Origin: Methanococcoides sp. LMO-2
GTDB lineage: Archaea; Halobacteriota; Methanosarcinia; Methanosarcinales; Methanosarcinaceae
DNA: 64,000 nucleotides
NCBI RefSeq assembly: GCF_038432375.1
Contig: NZ_JBCAUS010000002.1
Coordinates: 746,282-810,281, forward strand
Direction of reading: 5' to 3'
Positions 1 to 9,806 of this stretch are shown in pieces; the stretch's first letter is position 1, and every line of letters begins with the position of its first letter. A program made the translations under genes and the position numbers. Below the pieces are notes generated by a model. The model was given only the letters and a program-made list of their open reading frames with translations. It was not told the DNA's origin and did no database searches.

Positions 1-597
1 CTTTTGTAATACCGGATACAGCCATTGCCTCACAGACAACTTTCTGCTTTAGGTCAACAGGATTCTCGCAAGAACTGCTGCTCACGTGACCGTCATATCC
101 AAGCGCATTGAGCACACCCATTGCAGTAGTGGTTCCGGCAGGAGTGCTTTCTCCGATCACGAACATATCATGCTCATCACGCACCTTCTCGCCCACCTGA
201 CGTGCACGTTCAATGATACCTTCAACATCATGAACTGCAGTCTCCTGACGAATATCCTCACCAGGCTTTGCCTTAAGGTCTTCAAATGAGACCTTAGGAG
301 CGATCTTCAGACCTGAGTTCACGAAAAGATGAGGCACTTTTGACAACTGCAGGGATGCGCGGGTGATAAGGCCGGGAGTAGGGGTGTTGTACGGAGGGGT
401 CATCGGAAGGACCGGAGTGCTGATTATGCCACCGGTCTCCACAAGTTCTGCATCACCTGTGGGCGTATAGTCCGTCAGTTTGGCAGTCTTCCCTGCTGCA
501 GATATCTTTTCAATATAAGCAGTCTCCGTATTTGCCAGCACACAAATGAAAAGTGGCTTTTCAGGTTTCTTATCATTAGCTATCTGAGATCCCATTA
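1..597 (-). CDS. cobT: CobT-like nicotinate mononucleotide-dependent phosphoribosyltransferase (partial)
   Basis: Only the first 199 codons are in the window; the frame runs open off the left edge. The protein starts [13 protein letters not shown] and continues with a stretch typical of the archaeal CobT / TIGR00303 family ([20 protein letters not shown], then DGHVSSSS). The family activates the lower-ligand base of cobamides by transferring ribose phosphate from nicotinate mononucleotide. Methanogens need large amounts of cobamide for methyl transfer. The start lies 27 bases after the proS stop on the same strand, so it is probably the last gene seen of a sepF-ZPR1-proS-cobT operon. The family call rests on residues I recognise; no alignment was possible. 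Confidence 0.8.
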
Positions 598-623
598 TCA
601 ATCACCCTCCTATTACCCATATA

Positions 624-2060
624 TCAGTATGTCCTTGCCACGTAAACCCTTATGCTGGTATCCTTTCCACACACAGGGCACTTGTAATTACCATTCTCAT
701 CCTGATCGGTCGGAATTCCAAGAATACCTGCACCTACCTGCTCATCCATCTCAAGTCCGCATTTCTCTTCGCCACACCATGGAACATGTGCAATGCCTTT
801 TGAAACATTCTCACGTACGTCATCCAGTGTTTCACATTCGAAGATACGTTCTCCAAGCTCCTCTTTTGCCTTTTCCAGAAGAGAGAACTGGATAACAGCA
901 AACCTTTCAATGACCTCATTAACGATAGATGCAAGAGGCACCTGTTCCTTCTCACCGGTATCACGCCTTGCAAGCATAGCTGCTTCCTTCTCGAGGTCCC
1001 TTGGACCGATCTCGATCCTCAGAGGAACACCTTTCATTTCCCATTTGTAGTACTTGGAACCAGGACGCTTGTCACTATCATCGATCGTTACACGGACACC
1101 TGCAGCTTCAAGTTTTTCCTTTACATCATTACATGCAGCAAGGACAGCTTCGGACTTCTTGAAGAGGATCGGGATGATCACTGCCTGGACAGGTGCGACC
1201 TCAGGTGGCATAATAAGACCCTTATCATCACCATGGATGGAGATCAGGGCTGCGATAGAGCGCTCAGAAACACCATAACATGTCTGGTGAGCATAGACCT
1301 GCTCGCCTTCAGGATCCTCATATTTGATATCAAAGGTCTTTGCGAAATTGTCACCCAGATGATGGGCAGTACCGACCTGAAGGGTCTTTCCATCAGGCAT
1401 CAATGCATCAACAGCGATCGTATAGTCAGCCCCAGGGAACTTGTCCCAGTTCGGCCTCTTTGACGGAAGCACAGGAACTGCAAGCCTCCTGTAGAACTCG
1501 GAATATAATCGTATGGCCTCATCCACCTGTGCGGCAGCATCATCCCATGTGGCATGTACCGTATGAGCCTCTTTGAAAGATGTGATCTCACGCAGACGTA
1601 TCAGAGGACGGGTGTGCTTTGTTTCATACCTGAACGTATTGACTATCTGGTATAATTTCAATGGAAGGTCCGCATGTGAGCGTACCCAGAGGCGATACAT
1701 AGGATAGATCGCAGTCTCGCTGGTAGGGCGAAGTGCCAGCTTCACATCAAGTGGAGTTGTACCTCCGTTCAGTACCCAGTAGACCTCATCCTCAAAGCCT
1801 TTGATGTGCTCGGCCTCTTTCATGAACTCATTTTCAGGTATCAAAAGAGGGAACATTGTTTCCTGATGGTCCTTATCAAGGAGTTCACGGATGATTCCGT
1901 ACACGTTCCTTCGAATGGAAAAACCAAAAGGATACCATACATAGGATCCCTTCACAGGATAGCGTACATCCATGATCTCTGCTACCTGTAGCAGATCGTT
2001 ATACCATTCGCTGAAGCTCTCTTTTGGAGGAAGCATTGCTTCTTTTTCTTGTTCGGCCAT
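624..2060 (-). CDS. proS: prolyl-tRNA synthetase, archaeal type
   Basis: Cytosolic class II aminoacyl-tRNA synthetase charging tRNA-Pro. The 478 residues match the short archaeal/eukaryotic form, which lacks the bacterial editing insertion. Visible landmarks are the class II motif 2 region ([17 protein letters not shown]), the loop [14 protein letters not shown], the anticodon-binding domain ([20 protein letters not shown]) and a C-terminal zinc-binding region with Cys pairs (WCGEEKCG and CPVCG) ending in the family's conserved Tyr. It lies between ZPR1 and cobT on the same strand, with a 70-base gap upstream. Ends in TGA. Confidence 0.97.
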   Translation of the reverse strand: MAEQEKEAMLPPKESFSEWYNDLLQVAEIMDVRYPVKGSYVWYPFGFSIRRNVYGIIRELLDKDHQETMFPLLIPENEFMKEAEHIKGFEDEVYWVLNGGTTPLDVKLALRPTSETAIYPMYRLWVRSHADLPLKLYQIVNTFRYETKHTRPLIRLREITSFKEAHTVHATWDDAAAQVDEAIRLYSEFYRRLAVPVLPSKRPNWDKFPGADYTIAVDALMPDGKTLQVGTAHHLGDNFAKTFDIKYEDPEGEQVYAHQTCYGVSERSIAALISIHGDDKGLIMPPEVAPVQAVIIPILFKKSEAVLAACNDVKEKLEAAGVRVTIDDSDKRPGSKYYKWEMKGVPLRIEIGPRDLEKEAAMLARRDTGEKEQVPLASIVNEVIERFAVIQFSLLEKAKEELGERIFECETLDDVRENVSKGIAHVPWCGEEKCGLEMDEQVGAGILGIPTDQDENGNYKCPVCGKDTSIRVYVARTY

Positions 2061-2130
2061 AATGTCACCAATAAGATCAAAATGATTTAATTAGAATATT
2101 CAATTAGAATTGTGTCAGCAAATACATGCA

Positions 2131-2796
2131 TCATTTATAGTCATTTCCGATCGGCTCGACCTTCTCGGAAGAATCCATTTCCAGCTCGGAAGAATCAACG
2201 TCAAAAACTATCATACCGCTATGCAGGTTAGCTGCCTCTTCAGCGGAAAGAGTACGTGATATCACTTTTTCAGAAATGATGGCACTGTTGCCCAAGGGAT
2301 CCTCTATGATCACTTTCAAAGGGAGGTCGCCCTGAATTGCTTTTTCAAGCAGCCCCTGTAGCTCAAGTCCCCGCTCGTGTGCCTCTGGCTCATCCTTTAC
2401 CCATTCGGTAGCTGTCACTACAACAGACCTCACCCTTTCAAGGATGCCTTCGATATTTGTGATATAGGACTCAGATACAGACCCCGGTTCAACGTCAATG
2501 CCCAGATCAGGTATACGAATTGTACCCGAGGTGGAACGAATAACTCTTGCATTAAGATCTTCCAGCCCCTCGACCATCAGTTCAAAACGTACCGGGTCCT
2601 TTTGCGTCATGATCATGGTGTCAGCGAACCTGAAACCACAGTTAGAACAGGAAGTGGTAATATACATTACTTCCCCGAAATAGGGAATCTCATCACCCTG
2701 CCATTTAACGACAAGTTCCTCATGACATAGAGGGCAGGATGTCCTTGTCTCAAAAGAGTCCCGGGACTCATTCCCGGAATCATTTTCTGTGCTCAA
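2131..2796 (-). CDS. ZPR1-related zinc-finger protein
   Basis: A 221-residue archaeal ZPR1-domain protein. Near the N-terminus it has a four-Cys zinc finger (CPLCHEEL, then SCSNCGFR about 30 residues later), followed by the ZPR1 body (RVIRSTSGTIRIPDLGIDVE, then GILERVR). Eukaryotic ZPR1 binds translation elongation factor eEF1A and acts in its folding; the archaeal protein's role is not established. Its ATG overlaps the sepF stop by four bases, so the two are translationally coupled. proS follows after 70 bases. The link to a tRNA synthetase fits a translation role, but that is inference. Confidence 0.88.
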   Translation of the reverse strand: MSTENDSGNESRDSFETRTSCPLCHEELVVKWQGDEIPYFGEVMYITTSCSNCGFRFADTMIMTQKDPVRFELMVEGLEDLNARVIRSTSGTIRIPDLGIDVEPGSVSESYITNIEGILERVRSVVVTATEWVKDEPEAHERGLELQGLLEKAIQGDLPLKVIIEDPLGNSAIISEKVISRTLSAEEAANLHSGMIVFDVDSSELEMDSSEKVEPIGNDYK

Positions 2797-3173
2797 TACC
2801 TTCCACCAACTATCTTGGACCTGTCTATCTTTACGCCTGTTGGTGTGACAAGTACCTGATCATCCTTGATACCTGCAATATCACCATGGACATCAATGAC
2901 AACGTCCTTGAGATCCTTGAGTGCCCTGTCAAGCATAAGCTTGTCAGCCTTGATGGTAGAGATATCGATCATGAGAATATTACCATCATAAACCTCTTTC
3001 TTAAGACCTGGAAGCTCGTTCAGGTTCGTAAGTTCTGCCACTCTGACATAGGTTTCTGCAGGTTCATCTGCCATTTCCTGCTCGAACTTGCCGAGATCAA
3101 GCTCGGTATATTCGTCAGCATCGGTTACACCCTTTGATCCGCTTCCAAATAATTTGTCCATGAAATTTGCCAT
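2793..3173 (-). CDS. sepF: SepF-like cell division protein (DUF552)
   Basis: Archaeal SepF, the membrane anchor of FtsZ rings in archaea that use FtsZ. The start is placed at the ATG of MANFMDKLFGSG, because an AAGGTG ribosome-binding site lies just upstream and this gives the short amphipathic N-terminal helix expected of SepF; an in-frame ATG nine codons earlier is less likely. After an acidic linker comes the SepF core (YVRVAELTNLNELPGLKKEV, then LMIDISTIKADKLMLDRALK). The length of 126 residues fits. It is the first gene of the sepF-ZPR1-proS-cobT run. ftsZ is not in the window. Confidence 0.88.
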   Translation of the reverse strand: MANFMDKLFGSGSKGVTDADEYTELDLGKFEQEMADEPAETYVRVAELTNLNELPGLKKEVYDGNILMIDISTIKADKLMLDRALKDLKDVVIDVHGDIAGIKDDQVLVTPTGVKIDRSKIVGGRY

Positions 3174-3368
3174 AGTCCACACCTTTGTGTTAAAATTCAA
3201 TGAATATTAGGATACTATCATTATTAAGTCTTTTAATATTTAAGCCATTAGCCATTAAAGGATTCCGGCTTTGCATCGATAATACTACTCATCAACATTA
3301 CTTCTGTTATTATTCAGTCTCATCATATTTTAATGATGGCTTTTGTCGATGCATCTACCACCAACAGA

Positions 3369-3857
3369 TCATACCTCAAGGTTCCAAAGTTCATCCCCTA
3401 CATAATGTATGGATTTTACTGCTTTGCCTGACTTGCCCACCATATCACTTGCCGAAACCAGTGCACGCCCGATAGCAAGTGGTTTGTTATGAGTTTCCTC
3501 TGCTATGATCACAAGATCGCCCTCGTTGATATTAGGATCTGCAGACACGATACCAGGACCCATAATGTCCGCACCGTTAACAACGAATTTCACTGCACCC
3601 GCATCAACTGTCACTTTAGGGGAATCAATGCCAAGATCCAGCACACCTTTGACGGTCGGGAACATTTTATCGGCGCCCTCATCCTGGAAGAAGAGGACAG
3701 CGCCATCGACTATTATGATCTTGAACCAGTTTGCCATAGCGCTTTCCAGTTTTTTATCAGCAATCCTGTCAATGACATCGCCAAAGGATGAACTAAGGGA
3801 AGTCAACAGTTTGTTCTTTACAGATTTTCGCAGTTGAACTCTGGATTTTATTTTCAA
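3369..3857 (-). CDS. PUA-domain RNA-binding protein (MCT-1/Tma20-like)
   Basis: A 162-residue protein with an N-terminal pre-PUA region (MKIKSRVQLRKSVKNKL) and a C-terminal PUA fold (VVNGADIMGPGIVSADPNIN, then GDLVIIAEE and PLAIGRALVSASDM). This arrangement is shared with MCT-1/Tma20, which bind the ribosome in eukaryotes. A role in translation is therefore likely but inferred from the family. It is transcribed in the same direction as sepF, about 195 bases upstream of it, and seems to have its own promoter in the A+T-rich region beyond 3857. Ends in TGA. Confidence 0.82.
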   Translation of the reverse strand: MKIKSRVQLRKSVKNKLLTSLSSSFGDVIDRIADKKLESAMANWFKIIIVDGAVLFFQDEGADKMFPTVKGVLDLGIDSPKVTVDAGAVKFVVNGADIMGPGIVSADPNINEGDLVIIAEETHNKPLAIGRALVSASDMVGKSGKAVKSIHYVGDELWNLEV

Positions 3858-4254
3858 CTTACCACCTTTGATAGGAAAATATTAGCTTGCACCATATTAA
3901 GCACCATATGTGTTTAAACGTTTCGCGCAATCGATAGCGAAAAGGAGACAAAGCAAAATAAACCAATCATATCAAAAAACATATTTTGTTTTTTTAAGAT
4001 TTTACTAAAACGAACTATTGCTTATATTATATGATAGCGTATACCAGATGAAAGAAATACCTGAATAATCGTTATTATTAAAAGGATTGATTCATAATAA
4101 CGACCTGAAAAAGTGATTGAACAATTAACTATTGCATTACAACCATTACTGATTAGCATAAGATACTAACTCAAGACAGATGCACCATACTGATTGCATC
4201 ACAACCGATCACATCGATCGGTTCTTCTAAAAAACGAATTATGGAGGTTCTAAC
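3858..4254 (+). promoter_or_regulatory. long A+T-rich intergenic region with two stem-loops before the KamA gene
   Basis: About 400 bases without a credible gene. A TATA-like stretch lies at 4022-4033. If transcription begins about 25 bases downstream, the leader of the KamA gene is near 200 nt. Two perfect inverted repeats lie inside it: 10-bp arms at 4069-4078 and 4094-4103 (15-base loop), and 8-bp arms at 4203-4210 and 4216-4223 (5-base loop). A GGAGGT ribosome-binding site sits at 4243-4248. A five-codon mini-ORF (4241-4258) overlaps that site. The promoter for the divergent PUA gene should lie near 3860-3900. Confidence 0.45.
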
Positions 4255-5550
4255 ATAATTGATGCTGAGAGAAAGAAGTATTCTGCATATACTCTTTCGA
4301 ATTACAAAAATATCCCCCAGATACAGGATCTGAGCCCGGAACATCTGGAAGAGATAGAGATCTCTGCCCGGATACTTCCGTTCCGTGTTAACAATTATGT
4401 GGTCGAGGAACTCATCAACTGGGACGATGTTCCGAATGACCCGATATTTACTCTGACCTTCCCTAACAGGCACATGTTGCTTCCACATCATTACCAGAAG
4501 ATGGAAACCCTCTTGAGAAATGATGCTCCGGAAGAAGAGGTCGAAGGTGAGATACAGAACATTAGAATGAGCATGAACCCTCACCCTGCAGGCCAGCTTG
4601 AGAAAAATGTACCTGAACATGAAGGGCAGATCCTTCGCGGAATGCAGCACAAATATGACGAAACTATCCTTTTCTTCCCTGCCCAAGGACAGACCTGCCA
4701 TGCATTCTGTACATTCTGCTTCAGATGGGCACAGTTCATAGGCATGGATGACCTGAAGTTCTCCAGCCGGGATGTAGAGCTCCTTATATCGTACCTTCAG
4801 GAACACCCGGAGGTCAAGGATGTGCTTTTCACAGGCGGCGACCCCATGACCATGAGCGCAGGTCTCCTCAAAAGATATATCGAACCGATCCTTGAAGCGG
4901 ACATCCGCAGTATTGAGAACATAAGGATAGGTACCAAATCTTTAAGTTACTGGCCTTATCGCTTTGTTTCTGACAAAGATAGTGAGGAGATCCTTGCCCT
5001 TTTCAGCAATGTTACGGAACACAATAAGCACATGGCACTCATGGCACATTTCAACCACCCCAGGGAACTTACCACTGATGTCGTGAAGAAGGCTATACAG
5101 AACATCCGTTCAACAGGCACACAGATAAGAACGCAGTCACCCCTGATAGCGCACATAAATGACGAAGCTCCCCTCTGGGAACAGATGTGGAGAGAACAGG
5201 TGCGTCTGGGATGCATCCCGTATTATATGTTCATGGTAAGGAACACAGGTGCAAAACACTACTTCGACGTACCTATGGCAAAAGCATGGGAGATCTTCCA
5301 GAATGCATACCAGAACGTCAGCGGGCTTGCAAGAACTGTGCGCGGTCCAAGTATGTCTACTGACCCCGGAAAGATCAATATACTCGGAGTTCAGGAGATA
5401 AACAATGAAAAGGTCTTTGTGCTTGAGTTCCTGCAGGGACGGGAAAGCAACTGGGTGCGCAAGCCTTTCTTTGCAAAATATTCCCAGACAGCTTCATGGC
5501 TCACAGACCTGAAACCCGCTTTTGGTAATGACAGGTTCTTCTTCGACTAA
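4255..5550 (+). CDS. KamA-family radical SAM protein (lysine 2,3-aminomutase-like), non-canonical start
   Basis: Radical SAM enzyme with Cys148-x3-Cys152-x2-Cys155 (TCHAFCTFCFRW) for a 4Fe-4S cluster, followed by the glycine-rich FTGGDPM motif. It resembles lysine/glutamate 2,3-aminomutases in length (431 residues) and layout, but lacks the YCRHC-type motif of true lysine 2,3-aminomutase, so the substrate is unknown. No ablB acetyltransferase follows; ileS does. The frame is open upstream to codon 4231 without ATG, GTG or TTG. The first canonical start would be GTG 4399, well inside a family-like N-terminus (DAERKKYSAYTL, then LSPEHLEEIEISA). A GGAGGT site at 4243-4248 points to ATA 4255 (6-base spacing) or ATT 4258 (9-base). 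Confidence 0.8.
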   Translation: MIDAERKKYSAYTLSNYKNIPQIQDLSPEHLEEIEISARILPFRVNNYVVEELINWDDVPNDPIFTLTFPNRHMLLPHHYQKMETLLRNDAPEEEVEGEIQNIRMSMNPHPAGQLEKNVPEHEGQILRGMQHKYDETILFFPAQGQTCHAFCTFCFRWAQFIGMDDLKFSSRDVELLISYLQEHPEVKDVLFTGGDPMTMSAGLLKRYIEPILEADIRSIENIRIGTKSLSYWPYRFVSDKDSEEILALFSNVTEHNKHMALMAHFNHPRELTTDVVKKAIQNIRSTGTQIRTQSPLIAHINDEAPLWEQMWREQVRLGCIPYYMFMVRNTGAKHYFDVPMAKAWEIFQNAYQNVSGLARTVRGPSMSTDPGKINILGVQEINNEKVFVLEFLQGRESNWVRKPFFAKYSQTASWLTDLKPAFGNDRFFFD

Positions 5551-5594
5551 AAATCAGCAAAAGCCACCAATTAGCCGGAAGAACGATAGTAAAA

Positions 5595-5612
5595 TGCGCA
5601 CATTTGTGCGCA
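5595..5612. terminator. hairpin between the KamA gene and ileS
   Basis: A perfect 7-bp inverted repeat (TGCGCAC / GTGCGCA) with a 4-base loop, 45 bases after the KamA stop. It is followed by CACACACATTTTATTTT, so it looks like a hairpin plus T-rich tract terminator on the plus strand. A TATA-like AATATTTAAATT near 5658 would then start ileS separately. Confidence 0.45.
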
Positions 5613-5737
5613 CACACATTTTATTTTAATTAAGATTGTGGCGAGATCATACAATAATATTTAAATTGGTTACTGCATTAGGATGGTATCTATAATAACG
5701 TAGCCAAGAAACTGGACCCATCCGGGAGGTCACCAGC

Positions 5738-8700
5738 GTGATAAAAGAAGTTACTGATCAGTATAATGCTAAAGAGATCGAAGAGAAGGTTCACGAGTTC
5801 TGGGAAGCGAACAATGCTTACAGGGCAGTGCGTGAACACAGGAAAGGCGCCAAGAAGTTCTTTTTTGTGGACGGACCACCATACACCACAGGTCATATTC
5901 ACCTCGGTACCGCCTGGAACAAGATCATAAAGGACTCCATCCTGCGATACATGTCCATGAACGACCATGACATCCTTGACAGGGCAGGATGGGACATGCA
6001 CGGACTCCCTATCGAAGTAAAGGTAGAAGGTGCACTTGGCTTTGAATCAAAGAAGGACATTGAGGCTTATGGCGTCGGCAATTTCATTGAGAAATGTAAG
6101 GAGTTCGCACTTCGCCAGAAAGATGACATGACCGGCCAGTTCCGTACACTTGGTGCATGGCTCGACTGGGAAGACCCGTACATGACACTCAAGGATGAGT
6201 ACATCGAGGCAGCATGGTGGACACTTAAGCAGGCACATGAGAAAGACCTCCTTGATACCGGAAAGAGAGTCGTCAACTGGTGCCCCAGATGTGAAACCGC
6301 TATCGCTGATGCAGAGGTCGAGTACGAGGACCGTGATGACCCTTCAATCTACATCAAGTTCAAATTAAAGGATGAGGAGAATGCCTTCATCGTAATCTGG
6401 ACCACAACTCCGTGGACCATCCCATCAAATATTGCTGTGGCAGTCCACCCTGAGTTCGAATACGCAAGAGTGAAGGCATACAACGCAGAGGGTGACAGTG
6501 AAACACTGATCATGGCTACCGAGCTTGTGGAAAATGTACTGAGAATAGGAAGGTACGCAGACTACGAGATCCTTGAGACCATGAGCGGAGAAGACCTCCA
6601 GGGTCTTGCTTATGAGCATCCGCTTGCCGACCTCGTGCCAGTGCAGGCAGAGATCGAACACAAGGTATACAATGCAGATTATGTTACAGCAGAGAACACC
6701 GGTTGTGTCCACATCGCTCCCGGACACGGTGTTGACGACTTCGAGGTCGGTGTAAAGAACAGCCTGCCAATATTCTGTCCTGTAGGCTCCAATGGTAGCT
6801 ACACAGATGAAGCAGGAAAGTACACCGGCATGAACATCCGTGACGCAAACCGCGTTGTCATGGACGATCTCCTCGAAAAAGGACTGCTTATCTCCGAGAA
6901 GACCATCAGCCACAGGTACGGTCACTGCTGGAGATGCAAGACACCTATAATCTACCTCGCAACCGAACAGTGGTTCCTGAAGATCGGCGAGCTCAAGGAA
7001 TCTATGCTCGAAGAGATCAAGAAGGTCAACTGGACCCCTGAATGGGCAGGTTCTGCAAGGTTCAAGGACTGGATAGAGGGCGCACGTGACTGGTGTATCT
7101 CCAGGCAGCGCTACTGGGGTATCCCGATACCAGTATGGAAATGTTCAAAGTGTGCAAAGATCGATGTGATCGGTACAAGGGAAGAGCTCGTGGAGCGCTC
7201 CGGCGCAGATGCGGACATCGAACTTCACAGGCCGTATGTTGATGATGTCACAATACCCTGTGAATGTGGCGGAACTATGAAGCGTGCAGAAGATGTCTTC
7301 GACGTATGGTTCGACTCTGCAGTGGCATCCTGGGCTACACTCAGATTCCCACATACCAAAGAGCAGTTCGATGAGTGGTGGCCTGCTGACTTTATCACAG
7401 AAGGACATGACCAGACCAGAGGATGGTTCTATTCACAGCTTGGAGCAAGTATGGTGGCATTTGGAAAAGCACCATACAAGAGCGTGCTCATGCACGGATT
7501 TACCCTTGACGGCAGCGGAAAGAAGATGTCAAAGAGCCTTGGAAATGTTGTACAGCCTGCAGAGGTCATCGACAAGTTCGGTGCTGACACCCTCAGGGCA
7601 TACGTACTCTCTTCCAGCGCACCATGGGAAGACCTGAAGTTCAACTGGGATGAGATCGCAACAATGCACAGGACAAACAACATCCTGTGGAACGTGTACC
7701 GCTTCCCATTGCCATACATGGCACTTGACAGGTTCAACCCACAGGAAGTCACACTCGAATCCGTGAAACCACACCTCAGGGAAGAGGACAAATGGATACT
7801 CTCACGCATGCAGTCCGTCATCACCGACGTGAACAAGGCCATGGAGGAAAGAGTGCTCCACAAGGCAATGCGTGCCATCAATGAGTTCGTACTTGAGGAC
7901 CTTTCAAGATGGTACATCCAGCTTATCAGGCCAAGGACATGGGTCGAAGCAAATGATCCTGACAAACTGGCAGTTTACAGGGTGCTCTACGATGTATTCG
8001 TTACAACTGCAAAGGTGATCGCACCATTCATGCCACACCTTGCCGAGGAGATGTACCAGAACCTTGTCAGAAGTGTCGATGTGAATGCACCTGCTACCAT
8101 CCACCTTTGTGACTGGCCAACGATCGACGAGTCACTTGTGGACACCGACCTTGAAGCAGAAATGAAGGCTGTCCGCTCCATTGTGGAAGCATCATCCAAC
8201 GCTCGCCAGAAGGTAGGACGCAAGCTCAGGTGGCCGGTATCACGCATCATTGTCAATCCGCAGGACGAGAACACAGTTGCTGCTGTGGACAGGCTGCGCT
8301 ACGTGCTCATGGACCAGACAAATTCCAAGGATGTTGAAGTTACAGCCATCGGAGAAAGCTGGGCCGAGCTCGGAGTGGAATCCTCACCTAACCCCGGAGC
8401 TATAGGACCTGTCTTTAAGGGCGATGCCGGCAAAGTGAATGCAGCTATTGGTTCAATGGATACCATGGAATTGAAGAAAGGACTCGCAGACGGTGAAATG
8501 GAGATCGCTCTTGCAGACGGCACTAATGTGACAATCACTGAGAAGATGGTTAACTTCAGCGAAACACTTCCTGAAGCTGTGGCAAGTGCTGACTTTGCAG
8601 GCGGTGTGGTCTTCGTGGACGCAAACCTTACCCGTGAGATCGAATCCGAAGGATACTCAAGGGAAGTTATCCGCAGGATACAGGACATGCGTAAGGAACT

Positions 8701-8914
8701 TGACCTTGACGTTGATGAGAACATCAGGGCACACATCCAGATCGACGATGAAAGGGTCCTAGACCTTGTACTGGACTTTGAGAACTACATCGCAAAAGAG
8801 GTCCGTGCAAATATTCTCGTGATCGGCCTCGATGTTGATGTCACCGGAGATCTTGTAAAGGACTGGAATGTGGAAGGCATTTCAATGCACATCGCGATCT
8901 CAAGGGCAGAGTAA
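5738..8914 (+). CDS. ileS: isoleucyl-tRNA synthetase
   Basis: Class I aminoacyl-tRNA synthetase of 1058 residues, the usual size of the archaeal/eukaryotic-type IleRS. It carries the HIGH-type motif (HIHLG, about residue 54), the editing-domain region ([10 protein letters not shown], then [11 protein letters not shown]), the WFDSAVASW block and KMSKS (about residue 596). A long anticodon-binding and C-terminal extension follows. The start is GTG with a strong GGGAGGT site seven bases upstream. mptE follows after 11 bases, which suggests co-transcription. Ends in TAA. Confidence 0.98.
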   Translation: MIKEVTDQYNAKEIEEKVHEFWEANNAYRAVREHRKGAKKFFFVDGPPYTTGHIHLGTAWNKIIKDSILRYMSMNDHDILDRAGWDMHGLPIEVKVEGALGFESKKDIEAYGVGNFIEKCKEFALRQKDDMTGQFRTLGAWLDWEDPYMTLKDEYIEAAWWTLKQAHEKDLLDTGKRVVNWCPRCETAIADAEVEYEDRDDPSIYIKFKLKDEENAFIVIWTTTPWTIPSNIAVAVHPEFEYARVKAYNAEGDSETLIMATELVENVLRIGRYADYEILETMSGEDLQGLAYEHPLADLVPVQAEIEHKVYNADYVTAENTGCVHIAPGHGVDDFEVGVKNSLPIFCPVGSNGSYTDEAGKYTGMNIRDANRVVMDDLLEKGLLISEKTISHRYGHCWRCKTPIIYLATEQWFLKIGELKESMLEEIKKVNWTPEWAGSARFKDWIEGARDWCISRQRYWGIPIPVWKCSKCAKIDVIGTREELVERSGADADIELHRPYVDDVTIPCECGGTMKRAEDVFDVWFDSAVASWATLRFPHTKEQFDEWWPADFITEGHDQTRGWFYSQLGASMVAFGKAPYKSVLMHGFTLDGSGKKMSKSLGNVVQPAEVIDKFGADTLRAYVLSSSAPWEDLKFNWDEIATMHRTNNILWNVYRFPLPYMALDRFNPQEVTLESVKPHLREEDKWILSRMQSVITDVNKAMEERVLHKAMRAINEFVLEDLSRWYIQLIRPRTWVEANDPDKLAVYRVLYDVFVTTAKVIAPFMPHLAEEMYQNLVRSVDVNAPATIHLCDWPTIDESLVDTDLEAEMKAVRSIVEASSNARQKVGRKLRWPVSRIIVNPQDENTVAAVDRLRYVLMDQTNSKDVEVTAIGESWAELGVESSPNPGAIGPVFKGDAGKVNAAIGSMDTMELKKGLADGEMEIALADGTNVTITEKMVNFSETLPEAVASADFAGGVVFVDANLTREIESEGYSREVIRRIQDMRKELDLDVDENIRAHIQIDDERVLDLVLDFENYIAKEVRANILVIGLDVDVTGDLVKDWNVEGISMHIAISRAE

Positions 8915-8925
8915 GAACAGGTGAG

Positions 8926-9552
8926 ATGATGGATTTTAAAAAGTGGGAACCGGTCTACGAGAAGATCCTGGAGGACTTCGAATTCTCTAGGGAGGATGAC
9001 GAGAATTCCGCCACCCTCCTTTCCCATCTTTTGGTCGGACCTACCACCGTTGATACATCCACACTTGAGGAACTGATAAGCGGAAAGGACGCCCTTGTAT
9101 GTGGTAATGCCCCGAAGCTTGAGATCGACCTGAAGGAAGTCAATATAGAGGACTACGTTATCATCGCAGCCGATGGCGCCACAGCACACCTTATGGATAA
9201 TGGCATTGTACCTCACATAATTGTCACAGACCTTGACGGCGATGTGGAAAAAGAGATCGAGGCAAACCAGCAGGGTTCCATAATGGTAGTCCATGCACAT
9301 GGCGATAATACTGAAAAACTGCTAAGATACGTGCCGCAGTTCAAGAACGTGATCGGCACTACCCAGGCAGAACCTTTCGCGAATATCCATAACTTCGGCG
9401 GTTTCACGGACGGAGACAGATGTGTGTTCCTTGCACACGAGTTCAATGCTAAAAGCATAACCCTTGTGGGTTTTGATTTCTATGACAAGAACGTAACTGA
9501 GATGAAGGAAAAGAAGCTCAAATGGGCACAGAGGCTCTTAGGAGCTTTCTGA
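8926..9552 (+). CDS. mptE: 6-hydroxymethyl-7,8-dihydropterin pyrophosphokinase MptE
   Basis: Archaeal MptE (DUF115 / COG1634 type). It transfers pyrophosphate to 6-hydroxymethyl-7,8-dihydropterin in the synthesis of tetrahydromethanopterin/sarcinapterin, the C1 carrier of methanogens. Recognisable segments include IIAADGATAHLMDNGIVPHI followed by VTDLDGD, and later VHAHGDN and FGGFTDGDRC. The length of 208 residues is typical. Two tandem ATGs (8926 and 8929) follow an AGGTGA site; the second has better spacing. The gene sits 11 bases after ileS and is followed by a T-rich tract (about 9570-9585) likely to terminate transcription. Confidence 0.9.
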   Translation: MMDFKKWEPVYEKILEDFEFSREDDENSATLLSHLLVGPTTVDTSTLEELISGKDALVCGNAPKLEIDLKEVNIEDYVIIAADGATAHLMDNGIVPHIIVTDLDGDVEKEIEANQQGSIMVVHAHGDNTEKLLRYVPQFKNVIGTTQAEPFANIHNFGGFTDGDRCVFLAHEFNAKSITLVGFDFYDKNVTEMKEKKLKWAQRLLGAF

Positions 9553-9806
9553 AATTTATTCATTCCTTCTTTTTTATTTCTTACGAATATCATAGTTCCT
9601 GGCAAGAAACTTCCTGCTGTTGTCTGGAATACAGATATAAAAGATCAGAACACACCTGATCAAAAAACAGTGTTACAGTATCTTTTATATTCTTTCAAGT
9701 GTAATACATCTATACTTGTATCACTTCAGCATGCTGGAAAGATATGTACAATTATTATATTATGCAGATGTACCGATACGGACGAATTGCAATTATATGA
9801 GGTTTT

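Noticed and set aside
4069-4223. Lysine riboswitch before the KamA gene
   Set aside because: The two simple stem-loops do not form the five-helix lysine-riboswitch pattern; kept only as an unclassified structured leader.
4171-4806. Minus-strand ORF of 211 residues over the start of the KamA gene
   Set aside because: It is antisense to a clear radical SAM protein, has no recognisable domain, and its residues mirror the codons of the real gene.
8299-8736. Long antisense ORFs within ileS, cdc48 and other large genes
   Set aside because: Ser/Arg/Leu-rich shadow translations of well-identified genes; no ribosome-binding sites or family similarity.
9745-9750. TGTACA upstream of the DUF373 gene as a TRP box
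   Set aside because: Single copy, not paired and no link to tryptophan genes; chance occurrence is likely in A+T-rich DNA.
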